From CAKZNE01 sp002695025 (lineage in GTDB: Bacteria > Bacteroidota > Bacteroidia > Flavobacteriales > Schleiferiaceae), in NCBI GenBank assembly GCA_913043285.1, contig CAJWML010000001.1, positions 866,405 through 930,404 of the forward strand: a stretch of 64,000 bases of DNA, written 5' to 3'. Positions 8,708 through 18,162 of the stretch are shown one piece after another. The notes under the pieces were generated by a model that ran no database searches, was not told the DNA's origin, and worked only from the letters and a program-made list of their open reading frames with translations. Numbering within the stretch: position 1 is the stretch's first letter; each line of letters opens with the position of its first letter. The translations under genes and the position numbers were made by a program.

Positions 8708-8769
8708 GTTATAAAGTGGCAAGGTTAAAATTGGGCAGGCAAACCTTAAAACCTTTCAACTTTACAACC
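8708..8769. repeat. Imperfect inverted repeat between the MBL gene and tpiA
   Basis: Outer arms GGTTATAAAGT (8708-8718) and ACTTTACAACC (8759-8769) pair with one mismatch. Inner arms AAGGTT (8721-8726) and AACCTT (8742-8747) pair perfectly. The AAGGTTnnAAAGT word is also repeated in direct form, giving a low-complexity element of a kind I have seen between genes in Bacteroidota. It may end transcription of the MBL operon, although no T-run follows. Confidence 0.5.
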
Positions 8770-8871
8770 TCAACCGATTTAATTTCCCACATCCCTAAAA
8801 CCGTTTTAACTTGCAGCTTGATTAAACAGATGATCAGTTCTGGATTAGGAGCATTGCAAATAAGATAAAGT

Positions 8872-9633
8872 ATGGATTTAATTGTAGCCGGTAACTGGAA
8901 AATGAACATGACCCTGCCGGAGGGTCGCGAATTTCTCAACGATCTTAAAGATTACCTCAGTGGGAAAACCATTCAAAGCCAACTCATCCTGGGTGTGCCC
9001 TTTATCCATTTAGGCGAGTCGCAGGGAGTAAAGGAGTCCGGCATTTACCTGGCTGCCCAAAACTGCAGTCAGTATAGCAGTGGCGCCTATACAGGTGAAG
9101 TAAGCGCTGCCCAGGTAGAAAGTACCGGGTCTGAATACGTGATACTCGGACATAGTGAGCGCAGGCAGTACTTTGGAGATTCCGATCATGTGATCAATCA
9201 GAAAATACGCGAGGCCCTCAGTAACAACCTGCGCCCCATCTTCTGTGTGGGAGAGCTGTTGCAGGAACGCCAGAATGGCAACCAGGAAAACGTAGTGAAC
9301 TTGCAACTGGAAAACGGCCTGAACGGTATCAGCGAATCGGAAATGGAAAAGATCATTATTGCCTATGAACCCGTTTGGGCCATTGGCACCGGGGAAACCG
9401 CCAGCCCGGAGCAAGCCGAAGAGATGCACGCCAGCATCCGCAAGCGCCTTGGCTCCTTGTATACGGAAGATGTAGCCCAAAAAACTCCCATCCTGTACGG
9501 GGGTTCTGTAAAACCGGACAATGCTAAAGACATCTTCGGGCAGCCCAACGTAAACGGAGGCCTTATTGGAGGCGCCTCCCTTAAACTGGACTCGTATACC
9601 GAACTCATCCGCATAGCCGAAGAACTAGCATGA
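8872..9633 (+). CDS. tpiA: Triosephosphate isomerase
   Basis: Interconverts dihydroxyacetone phosphate and glyceraldehyde 3-phosphate in glycolysis and gluconeogenesis. At 253 residues it is the normal length. All active-site motifs are present: AGNWKMN (substrate Lys) near the start, VILGHSERRQ (catalytic His, ~residue 95), AYEPVWAIGTG (catalytic Glu, ~165, and start of the flexible loop) and LIGGASL near the end (phosphate loop). Its stop overlaps the start of prmA (ATGA), so the two are co-translated. Confidence 0.97.
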   Translation: MDLIVAGNWKMNMTLPEGREFLNDLKDYLSGKTIQSQLILGVPFIHLGESQGVKESGIYLAAQNCSQYSSGAYTGEVSAAQVESTGSEYVILGHSERRQYFGDSDHVINQKIREALSNNLRPIFCVGELLQERQNGNQENVVNLQLENGLNGISESEMEKIIIAYEPVWAIGTGETASPEQAEEMHASIRKRLGSLYTEDVAQKTPILYGGSVKPDNAKDIFGQPNVNGGLIGGASLKLDSYTELIRIAEELA

Positions 9634-10469
9634 AAGAATACCTCGTTGTAGAATTTACCATCAGTCCTGTAGAGCCCGGTCGCGATATACTACTTGCCAA
9701 CCTGGATCTGCTGCCCTACGATTCTTTTGAAGAAACCCCACAAGGTCTCAAAGCTTATATCCTGGAGCAGGACTTTAATCCCGATGAACTGAAGGAACTT
9801 CACGTTTTCAACAACAACCAGTTTACCATAAGTTACGAGACGGACCGTTTGGAGAATAAGAACTGGAATGAAGAATGGGAAACCTATTACGAACCTATTG
9901 ATATTGACGGGCAGGTGTTTATCTATGCTCCCTTCCATAAAAAGCCCGAAGGGTTTCTCTATACTATAGAGATCATGCCCAAAATGTCCTTTGGTACCGG
10001 TCACCACCAAACCACCCGCCTTATGTCCAGGTTGATGCTGAATATGAACCTGGAAGGTAAGAAGGTTTTGGATATGGGTACGGGCACCGGGATACTCGCT
10101 ATTTTAGCCTCTATGCGCGGGGCCGCTGATATACTGGCCATTGATAATTTTGAGTGGGCGGTAGAAAATACTGCGGAAAACGTGGAACGCAACCACTGCT
10201 CCAATATAGAAGCCAGGCTTGGGGATGCAGAGCTGTTGAAAGACCTGCACTTTGAAACGGTTCTGGCCAATATTAACCGCAACGTTTTGCTGGAAGACAT
10301 GAAAACCTACATCAAAACGTTACCCATAGGCGGGCAGCTGGCACTAAGCGGTTTTTTTGAGGATGACTTTCATTTGCTGGATGACGAGGCAACCGCACAT
10401 GGTATGGAATTGGTCAGTAAAGAGCAGGAGGGTCGCTGGCTGGCCTGTTTGTATAAAAAGATAAACTAA
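9630..10469 (+). CDS. prmA: Ribosomal protein L11 methyltransferase
   Basis: Transfers methyl groups from S-adenosylmethionine to ribosomal protein L11. The N-terminal substrate-recognition domain is followed by PKMSFGTGHHQTT, the PrmA signature before the methyltransferase core. Motif I is VLDMGTGTGILAI (residues ~143-155), then AIDNFEWAVEN, and VLANINRNVLL provides the catalytic NINR. Length (279) is typical for the shorter Bacteroidota form. It overlaps tpiA by four bases; the large exported-protein gene starts eight bases after its stop, so all three may share a transcript. Confidence 0.96.
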   Translation: MKEYLVVEFTISPVEPGRDILLANLDLLPYDSFEETPQGLKAYILEQDFNPDELKELHVFNNNQFTISYETDRLENKNWNEEWETYYEPIDIDGQVFIYAPFHKKPEGFLYTIEIMPKMSFGTGHHQTTRLMSRLMLNMNLEGKKVLDMGTGTGILAILASMRGAADILAIDNFEWAVENTAENVERNHCSNIEARLGDAELLKDLHFETVLANINRNVLLEDMKTYIKTLPIGGQLALSGFFEDDFHLLDDEATAHGMELVSKEQEGRWLACLYKKIN

Positions 10470-10477
10470 AGCATATT

Positions 10478-13400
10478 TTGAAAACGGTTAGGATGTTAGC
10501 AGTGCTGTGCCTGAGCTTTTGGGCATCAGCCGTATTTGGGCAAAGACTCAAAAAATTTACCCCTGACCGTGAAACCTACCCCTCCCAGGTACGGGAGTTT
10601 CTGAAGGATTCCGATGCTGACAAAGATGAGGAATTAGAACCCCTTTTGTTGGATTTTACCACGGTATGGACCAGTGGGGGTATATCCGATAAGGAAGCCG
10701 AAGAGGTGTATAAGATCAGCAATAACTTCCTCAAAAAACGCATTAATGAATACGAGCAGTGGAACTGGTTCCTGCGCTCCCTCATACACATTGAAAGCAA
10801 CGAAGAAGAGAAGTTGCTGCTGCCCTGGCTGGAAGACCTGGAAAAATTATCCGGGGATAACATAGCCCGGGCCACTTCGGATTATCTACGTACCAGCTAC
10901 CAGATGTTTTACCATTACACCATGTACGATGATGGCCGTATTGTGTGGCGCCTGGCCAGTGGCGATTATAATTTTGGCTTTGACGGTGAACCCGTTTTTA
11001 CTTTTGACGGAGCCGATATCTGGGGCAAATACAAGGGCGACAGTACCCGCATTGAAGGCACTGCGGGGAGCTTTTACCCCCGCAGGTATACCATTGAAGG
11101 CAACGGAGGCTACGTGTATTTTGTGCGGGCCGGCCTCAGTGAAGACTCCGCCTTTGCCGAACTTTCAAATTATACCATCAACGTTACCAAAACCGATTTT
11201 GAGGCAGACAGTGTGAAGCTCACAACCCTGCTGTTTTTGAAGGAACCCACCCTGGGCTTTTTTGAAGAAAAGCTTACCAGTGTAGGAGGCCGTGGCGGAG
11301 GTACCTTTCCCCGTTTTACTTCCTATGATCAGCATATTGCCATTAAGGATATTGTGCCAGGTGCCGATTTTGAAGGCGGTTTTGCGGTGATCGGTTCCAA
11401 ATTTTATGGGGGGGGCACGGACTCTTCCAAGGCCCGTTTCAGCTTCAGCTATAAGGATCAGAAGATCATCACCACGGAGGCTGACCGTTTTTTACTGCGC
11501 CCGGATAAGATTGAAAGTGAACAGGTATCCCTCATTGTAAAGCTGAAAGAAGACAGCATCTACCACCCCAAAGTGACGATGCGCTACCTGGCCGAAAATG
11601 GCCAGCTGAACATTATCCGCGAAGATGAAGGCCTTGGGCAAACCCCCTTTTCCAACTCCTACCACAAAATGGATATGGCCTTTGAGGTGCTGACCTGGAA
11701 CAATGGCGATCCGCAAATGAAGCTGGGTAACCTTAACCTGGGTACTGAAACCCCGGTGGTGTTTGAATCCAAGAACTACTACCGCGGAAACCGCTTTGAT
11801 CAACTCCGCGGGATGAATGACCGCAGCCCTTTATACCTGCTGCGTGATATGGTGGACACTTACGGGAAAAGGACGTTCAGCAATGATGAGGTAGCCCGTT
11901 TTTTGCGTATGGACCCACGCAATGCACACCGGTTTATGATGCAGATGTCCGTTTTTGGTTTTGTCCAGTACGACCTGGATACTCAAACCGGAACCGTAAA
12001 GGATAAGGTCTTCAATTACATTTCCAACTACGAGAAAAAGCGGGATTACGATGTGATTCAGTTTGTATCCAACCTCACCCAGGGCAACAACGCCACCATC
12101 AGCCTGGAGGATTACGATATGGAGATCATCGGGATCAACACCATAGCGCTCAGTGATTCGCAGAAGGTGCGCCTCTTTCCCCGTGAAAATAAGATCGTGG
12201 TGCATCAAGGTCTCAACTTCGACTTTGACGGTAAAGTAGTAGCCGGGCGTTTCAGTTATTGGGGAGAGCTTTTTGAGTTCAATTACAACGATTTCCGCAT
12301 CAATATGGAAAACGTAGACTCCATGCGCTTTAAGGTGGAGAGCTTCCAGGAACCCCGCTTTGGTGGCCCCCGTGAACTGGTAGACGTGAAAACCGTCCTG
12401 CAGGAGCTTACCGGGGAACTGCTTATTGATGAGCCGAATAACAAAAGTGGTCAGCAATCGTATGACCAGTACCCCATCTTCCGCAGTGCCAAGGATTCGT
12501 ATATCTACTATGACAAGAAGAATATCTTCAACGGGGTGTATAACCGTGAGGAATTCTTTGTGCGCCTGGAACCCTTTGAGATAGACAGCCTGGACAATAT
12601 TACTACCCAGGGTCTTAAGTTTGAGGGCACCTTTACCAGTGCCGGCATTTTCCCGGACCTGCAGCAAACTATTAAGGTACAGCCGGATTATTCACTCGGG
12701 TTTACTACGGAAACACCGCCTGCCGGCCTGGCGGCTTACGGGGGCAAGGGCACCTTTACCAGTAAGCTGAGCCTGAGTAATAAAGGCTTGCGTGGTGACG
12801 GGCGTATTGATTACCTCAACTCCGTGGCCAACTCACCGGAATTTTTCTTCTTCCCGGACAGTACCAACGGTATAGCTGAAAATTACGAGATCACGGCCCA
12901 GATGACCGGGCCTGAAACACCTCATGCCCTGGGGCAGGGCGTGTTCCTGCACTGGGAGCCCAAGAACGATGTGCTGTATACCACCAGCCGCGAAACACCC
13001 TTTGCCATGTATGATGAGGTGGGCATGACGGCCACCGGTACCCTGGCACACAGTCCCAATGCCTTAAAGGGTAAAGGCCTGCTGGAGTTCTTTGATGCCG
13101 AAACACGCTCGCAGGACTACCTCTTCAAGAACCGTGAGTTCTCTTCCAATCAACTGGCCTTCCGGGTGCGGGCCAACCCCACGGCTGAATGGGGCTTTGG
13201 TATGGAAAACGCCAAGGGTCGCGTGAACTTTGACCAGGAGAAGGGGCAGTTTACCCTCAACGATCCGGCTGATTACTTCAGCTTTCCCGCCAACAAATAC
13301 ATCTGCTATATGGATTATGCTGAATGGCAGATCCCGCAAAAGGCTATTGACGTACAGAAACGCGGTGGCGAGGCTTCCTCCGAAATGGTATCCGTGCATC

Positions 13401-14902
13401 CACGCCAGGATTCCCTGCGCTTCCAGGCCGGCTACACCAAATTCTACCTGGAAAGTTCCTTGTTAAAATCCTTTAAGGTGCCCGAGATCAAGGTGGCCGA
13501 TGCCAGCATCTTCCCGGATACGGGCTATGTGGAAATAGAGCAGAACGCCAAAATGCGCACCCTTACCAATGCCGCTATAACGGCCAATCGCACTACTGAA
13601 TTCCATAAATTCTACGGAGGTACAGTGGACATTACCTCACGCAGGAGATATACCGCCTCCGCGGATTACGAGTACCTGGACCAGGATGGTACACCCTGGC
13701 CCATTCATTTTGAAACGATTAAAGTAGATACCTCCGAGACTACAATAGGAAGAGCCATCGTAAAACAGGAAGACGGCTTTTATATGAGTCCTTATTTTGC
13801 CTACTACGGCCAGGTAGGCTTGCAGGCGGATCGCAAGGCGCTGGCCTTTAAAGGCAGTACCCATATCGAGTCCGACTGCGAAGCGGTTACCACGGATTGG
13901 TTTGCTTTTGAATCCATTGTAGATCCCGATAACATCATCATTGACCTTCCCTATGTAGATCCAAATGATAAGACCAAGAACCTCAACAACGGGGTGTTCC
14001 TGGCTTCGGATACCATTAGTGGATACGCAGCTTTCCTCAGTAAAAGAGTGTCCGCAGCGGATAAGGAAATGTTCTTTGCCAACGGTAAGCTCTATTACGA
14101 AGAATCCATCGGGGCCTACGTGATCGTAAACGCTGAAAAGCTGGATGATCCTTCCGCTCCGGGTAACTACCTTACCTTTAATAATACCGCCTGCGAAATG
14201 CACGGGGAAGGTAGCATGAGTATTGGGGAAGATGCCAGCCAGATGAATATCAACAGCTGGGGAAATATTGATTACAACCTGGAAACCGATGATATGGTGC
14301 TGGACCTGGTGCTGGGTCTCGATTTCTTCTTCAGTGATGATGTGCTCAAGCAGATGGCCGGTATCATGAACAAGGTTACCCTGCTGGAAGGAACGGACCT
14401 CAACCGCAAAGCCTTCCAGGTGTCAGCAGATGAGTTGCTGAAGCCTAAAGACAAGAAGAAATTCTTTGATGCCATTGCCAATTATGGGGCACCTGAAGAG
14501 TTCCCGGATGAATACGAAAAGACTGTATTGCTTACGGACATCACCCTGGAATGGGTGCCGGAGGCCATCTCCTTCCTGTCCAGTGGAGATATAGGCGTAG
14601 GCGCCCTCGGTAAATACCCGGTGAACAAGAAAATGAAAGGCCTCATGGAGATACAGCGTAAGCGCAGGGGCGATGAGGTATATCTATACCTGGAGGTGGA
14701 CCGCAGCACCTACTTCTACTTTGAGTACAAGCGCAACCAACTGGTGTTCTTTACCAGTGAAGAGCCGCTTATGGACCTCATCAAGGAGCTGGACCTGAAA
14801 AAACGCAGGAATGAAGTAAAAGGAAAGCCACCCTTCACCTATACCATTGGTACACGGGGTAAGATGAACCGCTTCCTCAGCCGCTTTGAGAAATTTGAAT
14901 AA
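10478..14902 (+). CDS. Very large exported protein of unknown function (1474 aa)
   Basis: I do not recognise a characterised family. An N-terminal signal peptide is clear (MKTVRMLAVLCLSFWASAVFGQ), supporting the TTG start at 10478; ATG 10493 is an alternative but lacks the basic n-region. A helical part of ~130 residues is followed by ~1300 residues rich in aromatic and acidic residues, Gly and short beta-strand patterns, with no lipobox, no T9SS sorting domain and no outer-membrane barrel ending. The C-terminal ~200 residues include a mixed helix (LEGTDLNRKAFQVSADELL) and end basic and aromatic. It sits between prmA and the AddB-like nuclease on one strand. Periplasmic or surface location is inferred from the signal peptide only. 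Confidence 0.85.
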   Translation: MKTVRMLAVLCLSFWASAVFGQRLKKFTPDRETYPSQVREFLKDSDADKDEELEPLLLDFTTVWTSGGISDKEAEEVYKISNNFLKKRINEYEQWNWFLRSLIHIESNEEEKLLLPWLEDLEKLSGDNIARATSDYLRTSYQMFYHYTMYDDGRIVWRLASGDYNFGFDGEPVFTFDGADIWGKYKGDSTRIEGTAGSFYPRRYTIEGNGGYVYFVRAGLSEDSAFAELSNYTINVTKTDFEADSVKLTTLLFLKEPTLGFFEEKLTSVGGRGGGTFPRFTSYDQHIAIKDIVPGADFEGGFAVIGSKFYGGGTDSSKARFSFSYKDQKIITTEADRFLLRPDKIESEQVSLIVKLKEDSIYHPKVTMRYLAENGQLNIIREDEGLGQTPFSNSYHKMDMAFEVLTWNNGDPQMKLGNLNLGTETPVVFESKNYYRGNRFDQLRGMNDRSPLYLLRDMVDTYGKRTFSNDEVARFLRMDPRNAHRFMMQMSVFGFVQYDLDTQTGTVKDKVFNYISNYEKKRDYDVIQFVSNLTQGNNATISLEDYDMEIIGINTIALSDSQKVRLFPRENKIVVHQGLNFDFDGKVVAGRFSYWGELFEFNYNDFRINMENVDSMRFKVESFQEPRFGGPRELVDVKTVLQELTGELLIDEPNNKSGQQSYDQYPIFRSAKDSYIYYDKKNIFNGVYNREEFFVRLEPFEIDSLDNITTQGLKFEGTFTSAGIFPDLQQTIKVQPDYSLGFTTETPPAGLAAYGGKGTFTSKLSLSNKGLRGDGRIDYLNSVANSPEFFFFPDSTNGIAENYEITAQMTGPETPHALGQGVFLHWEPKNDVLYTTSRETPFAMYDEVGMTATGTLAHSPNALKGKGLLEFFDAETRSQDYLFKNREFSSNQLAFRVRANPTAEWGFGMENAKGRVNFDQEKGQFTLNDPADYFSFPANKYICYMDYAEWQIPQKAIDVQKRGGEASSEMVSVHPRQDSLRFQAGYTKFYLESSLLKSFKVPEIKVADASIFPDTGYVEIEQNAKMRTLTNAAITANRTTEFHKFYGGTVDITSRRRYTASADYEYLDQDGTPWPIHFETIKVDTSETTIGRAIVKQEDGFYMSPYFAYYGQVGLQADRKALAFKGSTHIESDCEAVTTDWFAFESIVDPDNIIIDLPYVDPNDKTKNLNNGVFLASDTISGYAAFLSKRVSAADKEMFFANGKLYYEESIGAYVIVNAEKLDDPSAPGNYLTFNNTACEMHGEGSMSIGEDASQMNINSWGNIDYNLETDDMVLDLVLGLDFFFSDDVLKQMAGIMNKVTLLEGTDLNRKAFQVSADELLKPKDKKKFFDAIANYGAPEEFPDEYEKTVLLTDITLEWVPEAISFLSSGDIGVGALGKYPVNKKMKGLMEIQRKRRGDEVYLYLEVDRSTYFYFEYKRNQLVFFTSEEPLMDLIKELDLKKRRNEVKGKPPFTYTIGTRGKMNRFLSRFEKFE

Positions 14903-14957
14903 TACCGCATAAAGGCCCTGAACTTTTATACTTTTAAGGCAAAGTTCAGTGGCCCTC

Positions 14958-17777
14958 ATGCAAAGCTTCCTGCGGCAATTTGCCCGTAAACTTATAGAAC
15001 AGGATACCGCCCTGCCGGATATGGCGGTGATTATGCCCAGCCGCAGGGCTGCGGTATTCCTGAAAAAGGAGCTGAGCAGCCTTATCGACCGGCCGGTATT
15101 TGCTCCTTATATCACCACCGTAGAGGATTTTCTGCTGGAAAACCTGGGTTGGGAGCAAGAGGAAAATGCCGCCCTCATCTTTAAGCTGTATAAGCATTAT
15201 TCGGCTTTGGAAATAACGCAAAAGGACAGCTTCTCCGAATTCGTGAAATGGGCGTCTACCCTACTGGGCGATTTTAACGAGATAGATCGTCACCTGGTGA
15301 AGGCGGAAGATCTTTTTGGCTACCTGGCCGATGCCAAGCGCATTGAACAATGGGACCTTACTCCGGGAGAGACCAGTGATACCCCTATGGTGCGCGACTA
15401 CCTGAAGTTCTGGGAAAGCCTGCCGCAACTCTATAATAATTTTACCACTGATCTTAAGGAAAGCCAACGGGTATACCAGGGCCTCGCCTACCGTGAAATG
15501 GCGGAGTGTATAGGTGACAGGATCCCTGCCCTGCGGGAGCGCTATAAACGTTTGTACTTTGCTGGTTTCAGTGCCCTGAACCAGGCCGAGGAAAGCATTT
15601 TTTTACAGTTATATGAAGCGGGCCTGGCGGAGTTTTACTGGGATATTGACGAGTACTACTATCAGGACGAGATGCACGAGGCCGGCAAGTTTCTCCGTGA
15701 GAGTAAACTGCTGAAGCGCATTAAGGAAGACGACCGCCTGAACTGGGTAGAGAACCACCTGGCCAGGGACCCTAAAAAGATCACCGTAAAAGCCGTATCC
15801 GGTAATACCCTGCAGATGATAGCTGCCAACGCCAGCATTGTAGAATACCTGGATGATAAGCTGGAAGATGTGGCGCTGGTGATGGCCGATGAAAGCCTGC
15901 TGCAGACCTTTCTCAACCACCTGGCGGAACCCGTGGAGCGCCTTAACGTAACCATGGGCCTGCCCATGCGTAACGCTTCCATCTCCGGGTTTTTCCGTAT
16001 TATCTGGGAGATGCATACCCACTTTGAAACCAAGCCGGTAAAGGACCGTGAGGGCAACCCTGCCTTTTACCACCAGAAGTGGAATGACCTCCTGGGGCAT
16101 CCCCTCTGGATGCGGATTCATCCCGATCCGCAAAACATAGAGGTATGGCGTAGCCGCATCCGGGATCAGAACAAGGTATTTATTGCTACCGAGGGGCTGG
16201 AACGCTGGACGGAGGAAACCCTCCCGGAAGAAGTACGTGCACTCTTCCAGGACTACCGCCAGCAACCCCGGCAATTTTGCACGGCCATGGCCCGCTTTTG
16301 TGAGTGGCTGAAAGAAAGGCTGGAAGACCAGAGCTTTAACGTACATGTGCTGTTCTCCTTTTTTAAACTTTTCCAGCAGCTGGCCAATCTCTTTGCCGCC
16401 CATGAAGTGGCTACTGATCTGAAAACTGCGTATCATTTTTACCGCGAGTTGTTGGCTAGTGAAACCATTGACCTCCGTGGAGAGCCTTTAAGTGGGCTGC
16501 AGGTGATGGGGATGCTGGAAACCCGTACGCTGGATTTTCGCAACCTCGTACTGACCAGTATCAATGAAGACATACTCCCCAAAGGACGAAGCCAGAACAG
16601 CTTTATTCCCTACGATGTAAAACTCAAATACCGCTTACCCACCTACCTGGATAAGGACGCCATCTTTGCCTATCACTTTTACCGCCTGTTGCAGAGGGCC
16701 GAAAACATTACCCTTATTTACAACACCCGCAACAGCGGACTGGGAGGAGGGGAGCCCAGTCGATTCATTGCTCAGCTGGAATATGAGTTGCTACGCATCA
16801 ACCCCAATATTGAATGGGAACGGCAAACTATTTCCGGACGGGTACACTTGGAAGGGCAAAAGGAGAAGCGGGTGGAAAAGACCCCGGCTGTGATGGAGCG
16901 GCTAAACCAAATGGCGAGCCGCGGCTTGTCGCCTACCGCCCTTATCGACTACGTGAACAACCCCTTGCATTTTTACCATCGTAGAGTATTGGGGGTGGAT
17001 GATGCCGATGAGGTGGAAGAGGTGATCGGTTACAATACCCAGGGGTCTGTATTGCACGAAATACTGCAGGACTACTATTCCGAGAACGAAGACCGTGAAC
17101 AAGGGCCGGTTAAGTATTTTACACCGGAGCTGCCCGCCTTTCAGCGGGAAGAAGCTCACCTTCGGAAGGAGGTGGTGGGCCGCTTGCGGGAATTGGGCCT
17201 GCCGGAACTTAACCGTGGTAAGAACCTGCTTATCCGTGAGGCACTCACCAGTATGTTGCGCAACTTCCTCAGCAGCGAAAGGAAACAACTCCAATCAACC
17301 TTGGAGAAAGGCGGCTTTGTAGAGATCATAGCCCTGGAGCAGGAGCTGGAGGCGCAGATTACCATCGCTAGCGGGCAGCAAATAAAAATACGCGGTATAG
17401 CGGACCGCATTGACCGCTGGAACGGGGAGATCCGCGTAACGGACTATAAGAGCGGGGGCGTGGATGCCCGCGATCTGAAGTTCTACGCTATGGAAGACCT
17501 CAGGCAACCCGAAAAGAAAAACAAGTCTCTACAATTGATGACTTACGCATGGCTATACTTGAAAAATAATGAATTGGCAGAGCGCGTGCTGCCCTCCATC
17601 ATTAGCCTGCGCAACGCTAAAGAGGGAACCCTACCCCTTGTTTTTGGTAAGGAAGAAGGTGTAAACCGAAGCCTGGCCGAAGAATTTGAGACCTTCCTGA
17701 AGGGCATTCTGGAAGAAATTTTTGATCCCGGTATCCCGTTTTCAGAAAAGATAGTACCTTTGAGTTCAGATGTTTAG
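14958..17777 (+). CDS. PD-(D/E)XK nuclease family protein, AddB-like
   Basis: About 940 residues that read like a degenerate UvrD/AddB-type helicase followed by a RecB-family nuclease. The N-terminus VIMPSRRAAVFLKKEL occupies the Walker A position but lacks GKT, as in AddB-like proteins. The C-terminal domain (residues ~700-870) has QGSVLHEILQDYY, KIRGIADRID, IRVTDYKSGG (catalytic D and K) and QLMTYAWLY, the RecB nuclease motif order. It probably works in double-strand break processing with an AddA-type helicase encoded elsewhere. The start may be GTG 14949 or ATG 14958; I took ATG. It overlaps the next gene by eight bases. Confidence 0.87.
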   Translation: MQSFLRQFARKLIEQDTALPDMAVIMPSRRAAVFLKKELSSLIDRPVFAPYITTVEDFLLENLGWEQEENAALIFKLYKHYSALEITQKDSFSEFVKWASTLLGDFNEIDRHLVKAEDLFGYLADAKRIEQWDLTPGETSDTPMVRDYLKFWESLPQLYNNFTTDLKESQRVYQGLAYREMAECIGDRIPALRERYKRLYFAGFSALNQAEESIFLQLYEAGLAEFYWDIDEYYYQDEMHEAGKFLRESKLLKRIKEDDRLNWVENHLARDPKKITVKAVSGNTLQMIAANASIVEYLDDKLEDVALVMADESLLQTFLNHLAEPVERLNVTMGLPMRNASISGFFRIIWEMHTHFETKPVKDREGNPAFYHQKWNDLLGHPLWMRIHPDPQNIEVWRSRIRDQNKVFIATEGLERWTEETLPEEVRALFQDYRQQPRQFCTAMARFCEWLKERLEDQSFNVHVLFSFFKLFQQLANLFAAHEVATDLKTAYHFYRELLASETIDLRGEPLSGLQVMGMLETRTLDFRNLVLTSINEDILPKGRSQNSFIPYDVKLKYRLPTYLDKDAIFAYHFYRLLQRAENITLIYNTRNSGLGGGEPSRFIAQLEYELLRINPNIEWERQTISGRVHLEGQKEKRVEKTPAVMERLNQMASRGLSPTALIDYVNNPLHFYHRRVLGVDDADEVEEVIGYNTQGSVLHEILQDYYSENEDREQGPVKYFTPELPAFQREEAHLRKEVVGRLRELGLPELNRGKNLLIREALTSMLRNFLSSERKQLQSTLEKGGFVEIIALEQELEAQITIASGQQIKIRGIADRIDRWNGEIRVTDYKSGGVDARDLKFYAMEDLRQPEKKNKSLQLMTYAWLYLKNNELAERVLPSIISLRNAKEGTLPLVFGKEEGVNRSLAEEFETFLKGILEEIFDPGIPFSEKIVPLSSDV

Positions 17778-18159
17778 ACCAATTGCCATCTTAACCAGCC
17801 TTCTTTTCCTGAGCTTTTATGCCCAGGCACTTGGCATCAAACCCATATCATTGCAAGGTGTGGTAACGGACGTGCAATCGGGTGAGGTCATTCCCGGAGC
17901 GGTGATCAGTATTGAACGTAACGGGGAAGTTATCCACTCCGTGGAAACAGATGGCCAGGGCGGTTTTACCCTTAATTACGATGCCCCTTACCTGCGTACC
18001 GATGAGGTGCGGGTAAGCATCTTCAAAAAAGGTTACAAAGTGCAGAAGATGAAGACCCTGCACCAGGAAAAGGAAGAACTGATCATTGAACTGGAGAAGA
18101 GGCCTAAATTTGTTCCTCTTATCCTTCCCTCCACCTCCAAGCATCCTTACGATATCTGA
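17770..18159 (+). CDS. Exported carboxypeptidase-regulatory-like (CarboxypepD_reg) protein
   Basis: A small 129-residue exported protein. A signal peptide (FRPIAILTSLLFLSFYAQA) precedes one beta-sandwich of the CarboxypepD_reg/peptidase M14 associated type: LQGVVTDVQSGEVIPGAVI followed by T-D-GQGGFTL and FKKGYKVQK. This is the plug-side or stalk-like fold common at the N-terminus of SusC-type proteins, but here it stands alone. The ATG overlaps the end of the nuclease gene by eight bases and the dehydratase follows after three bases, so the three genes are probably one transcript. Its role is unknown. Confidence 0.8.
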   Translation: MFRPIAILTSLLFLSFYAQALGIKPISLQGVVTDVQSGEVIPGAVISIERNGEVIHSVETDGQGGFTLNYDAPYLRTDEVRVSIFKKGYKVQKMKTLHQEKEELIIELEKRPKFVPLILPSTSKHPYDI

Positions 18160-18162
18160 TCC

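Noticed and set aside
9010..9480. Long frames antisense to tpiA, prmA, the 1474-aa gene and the nuclease gene
   Set aside because: They overlap well-supported genes completely and show only mirror-image codon patterns.
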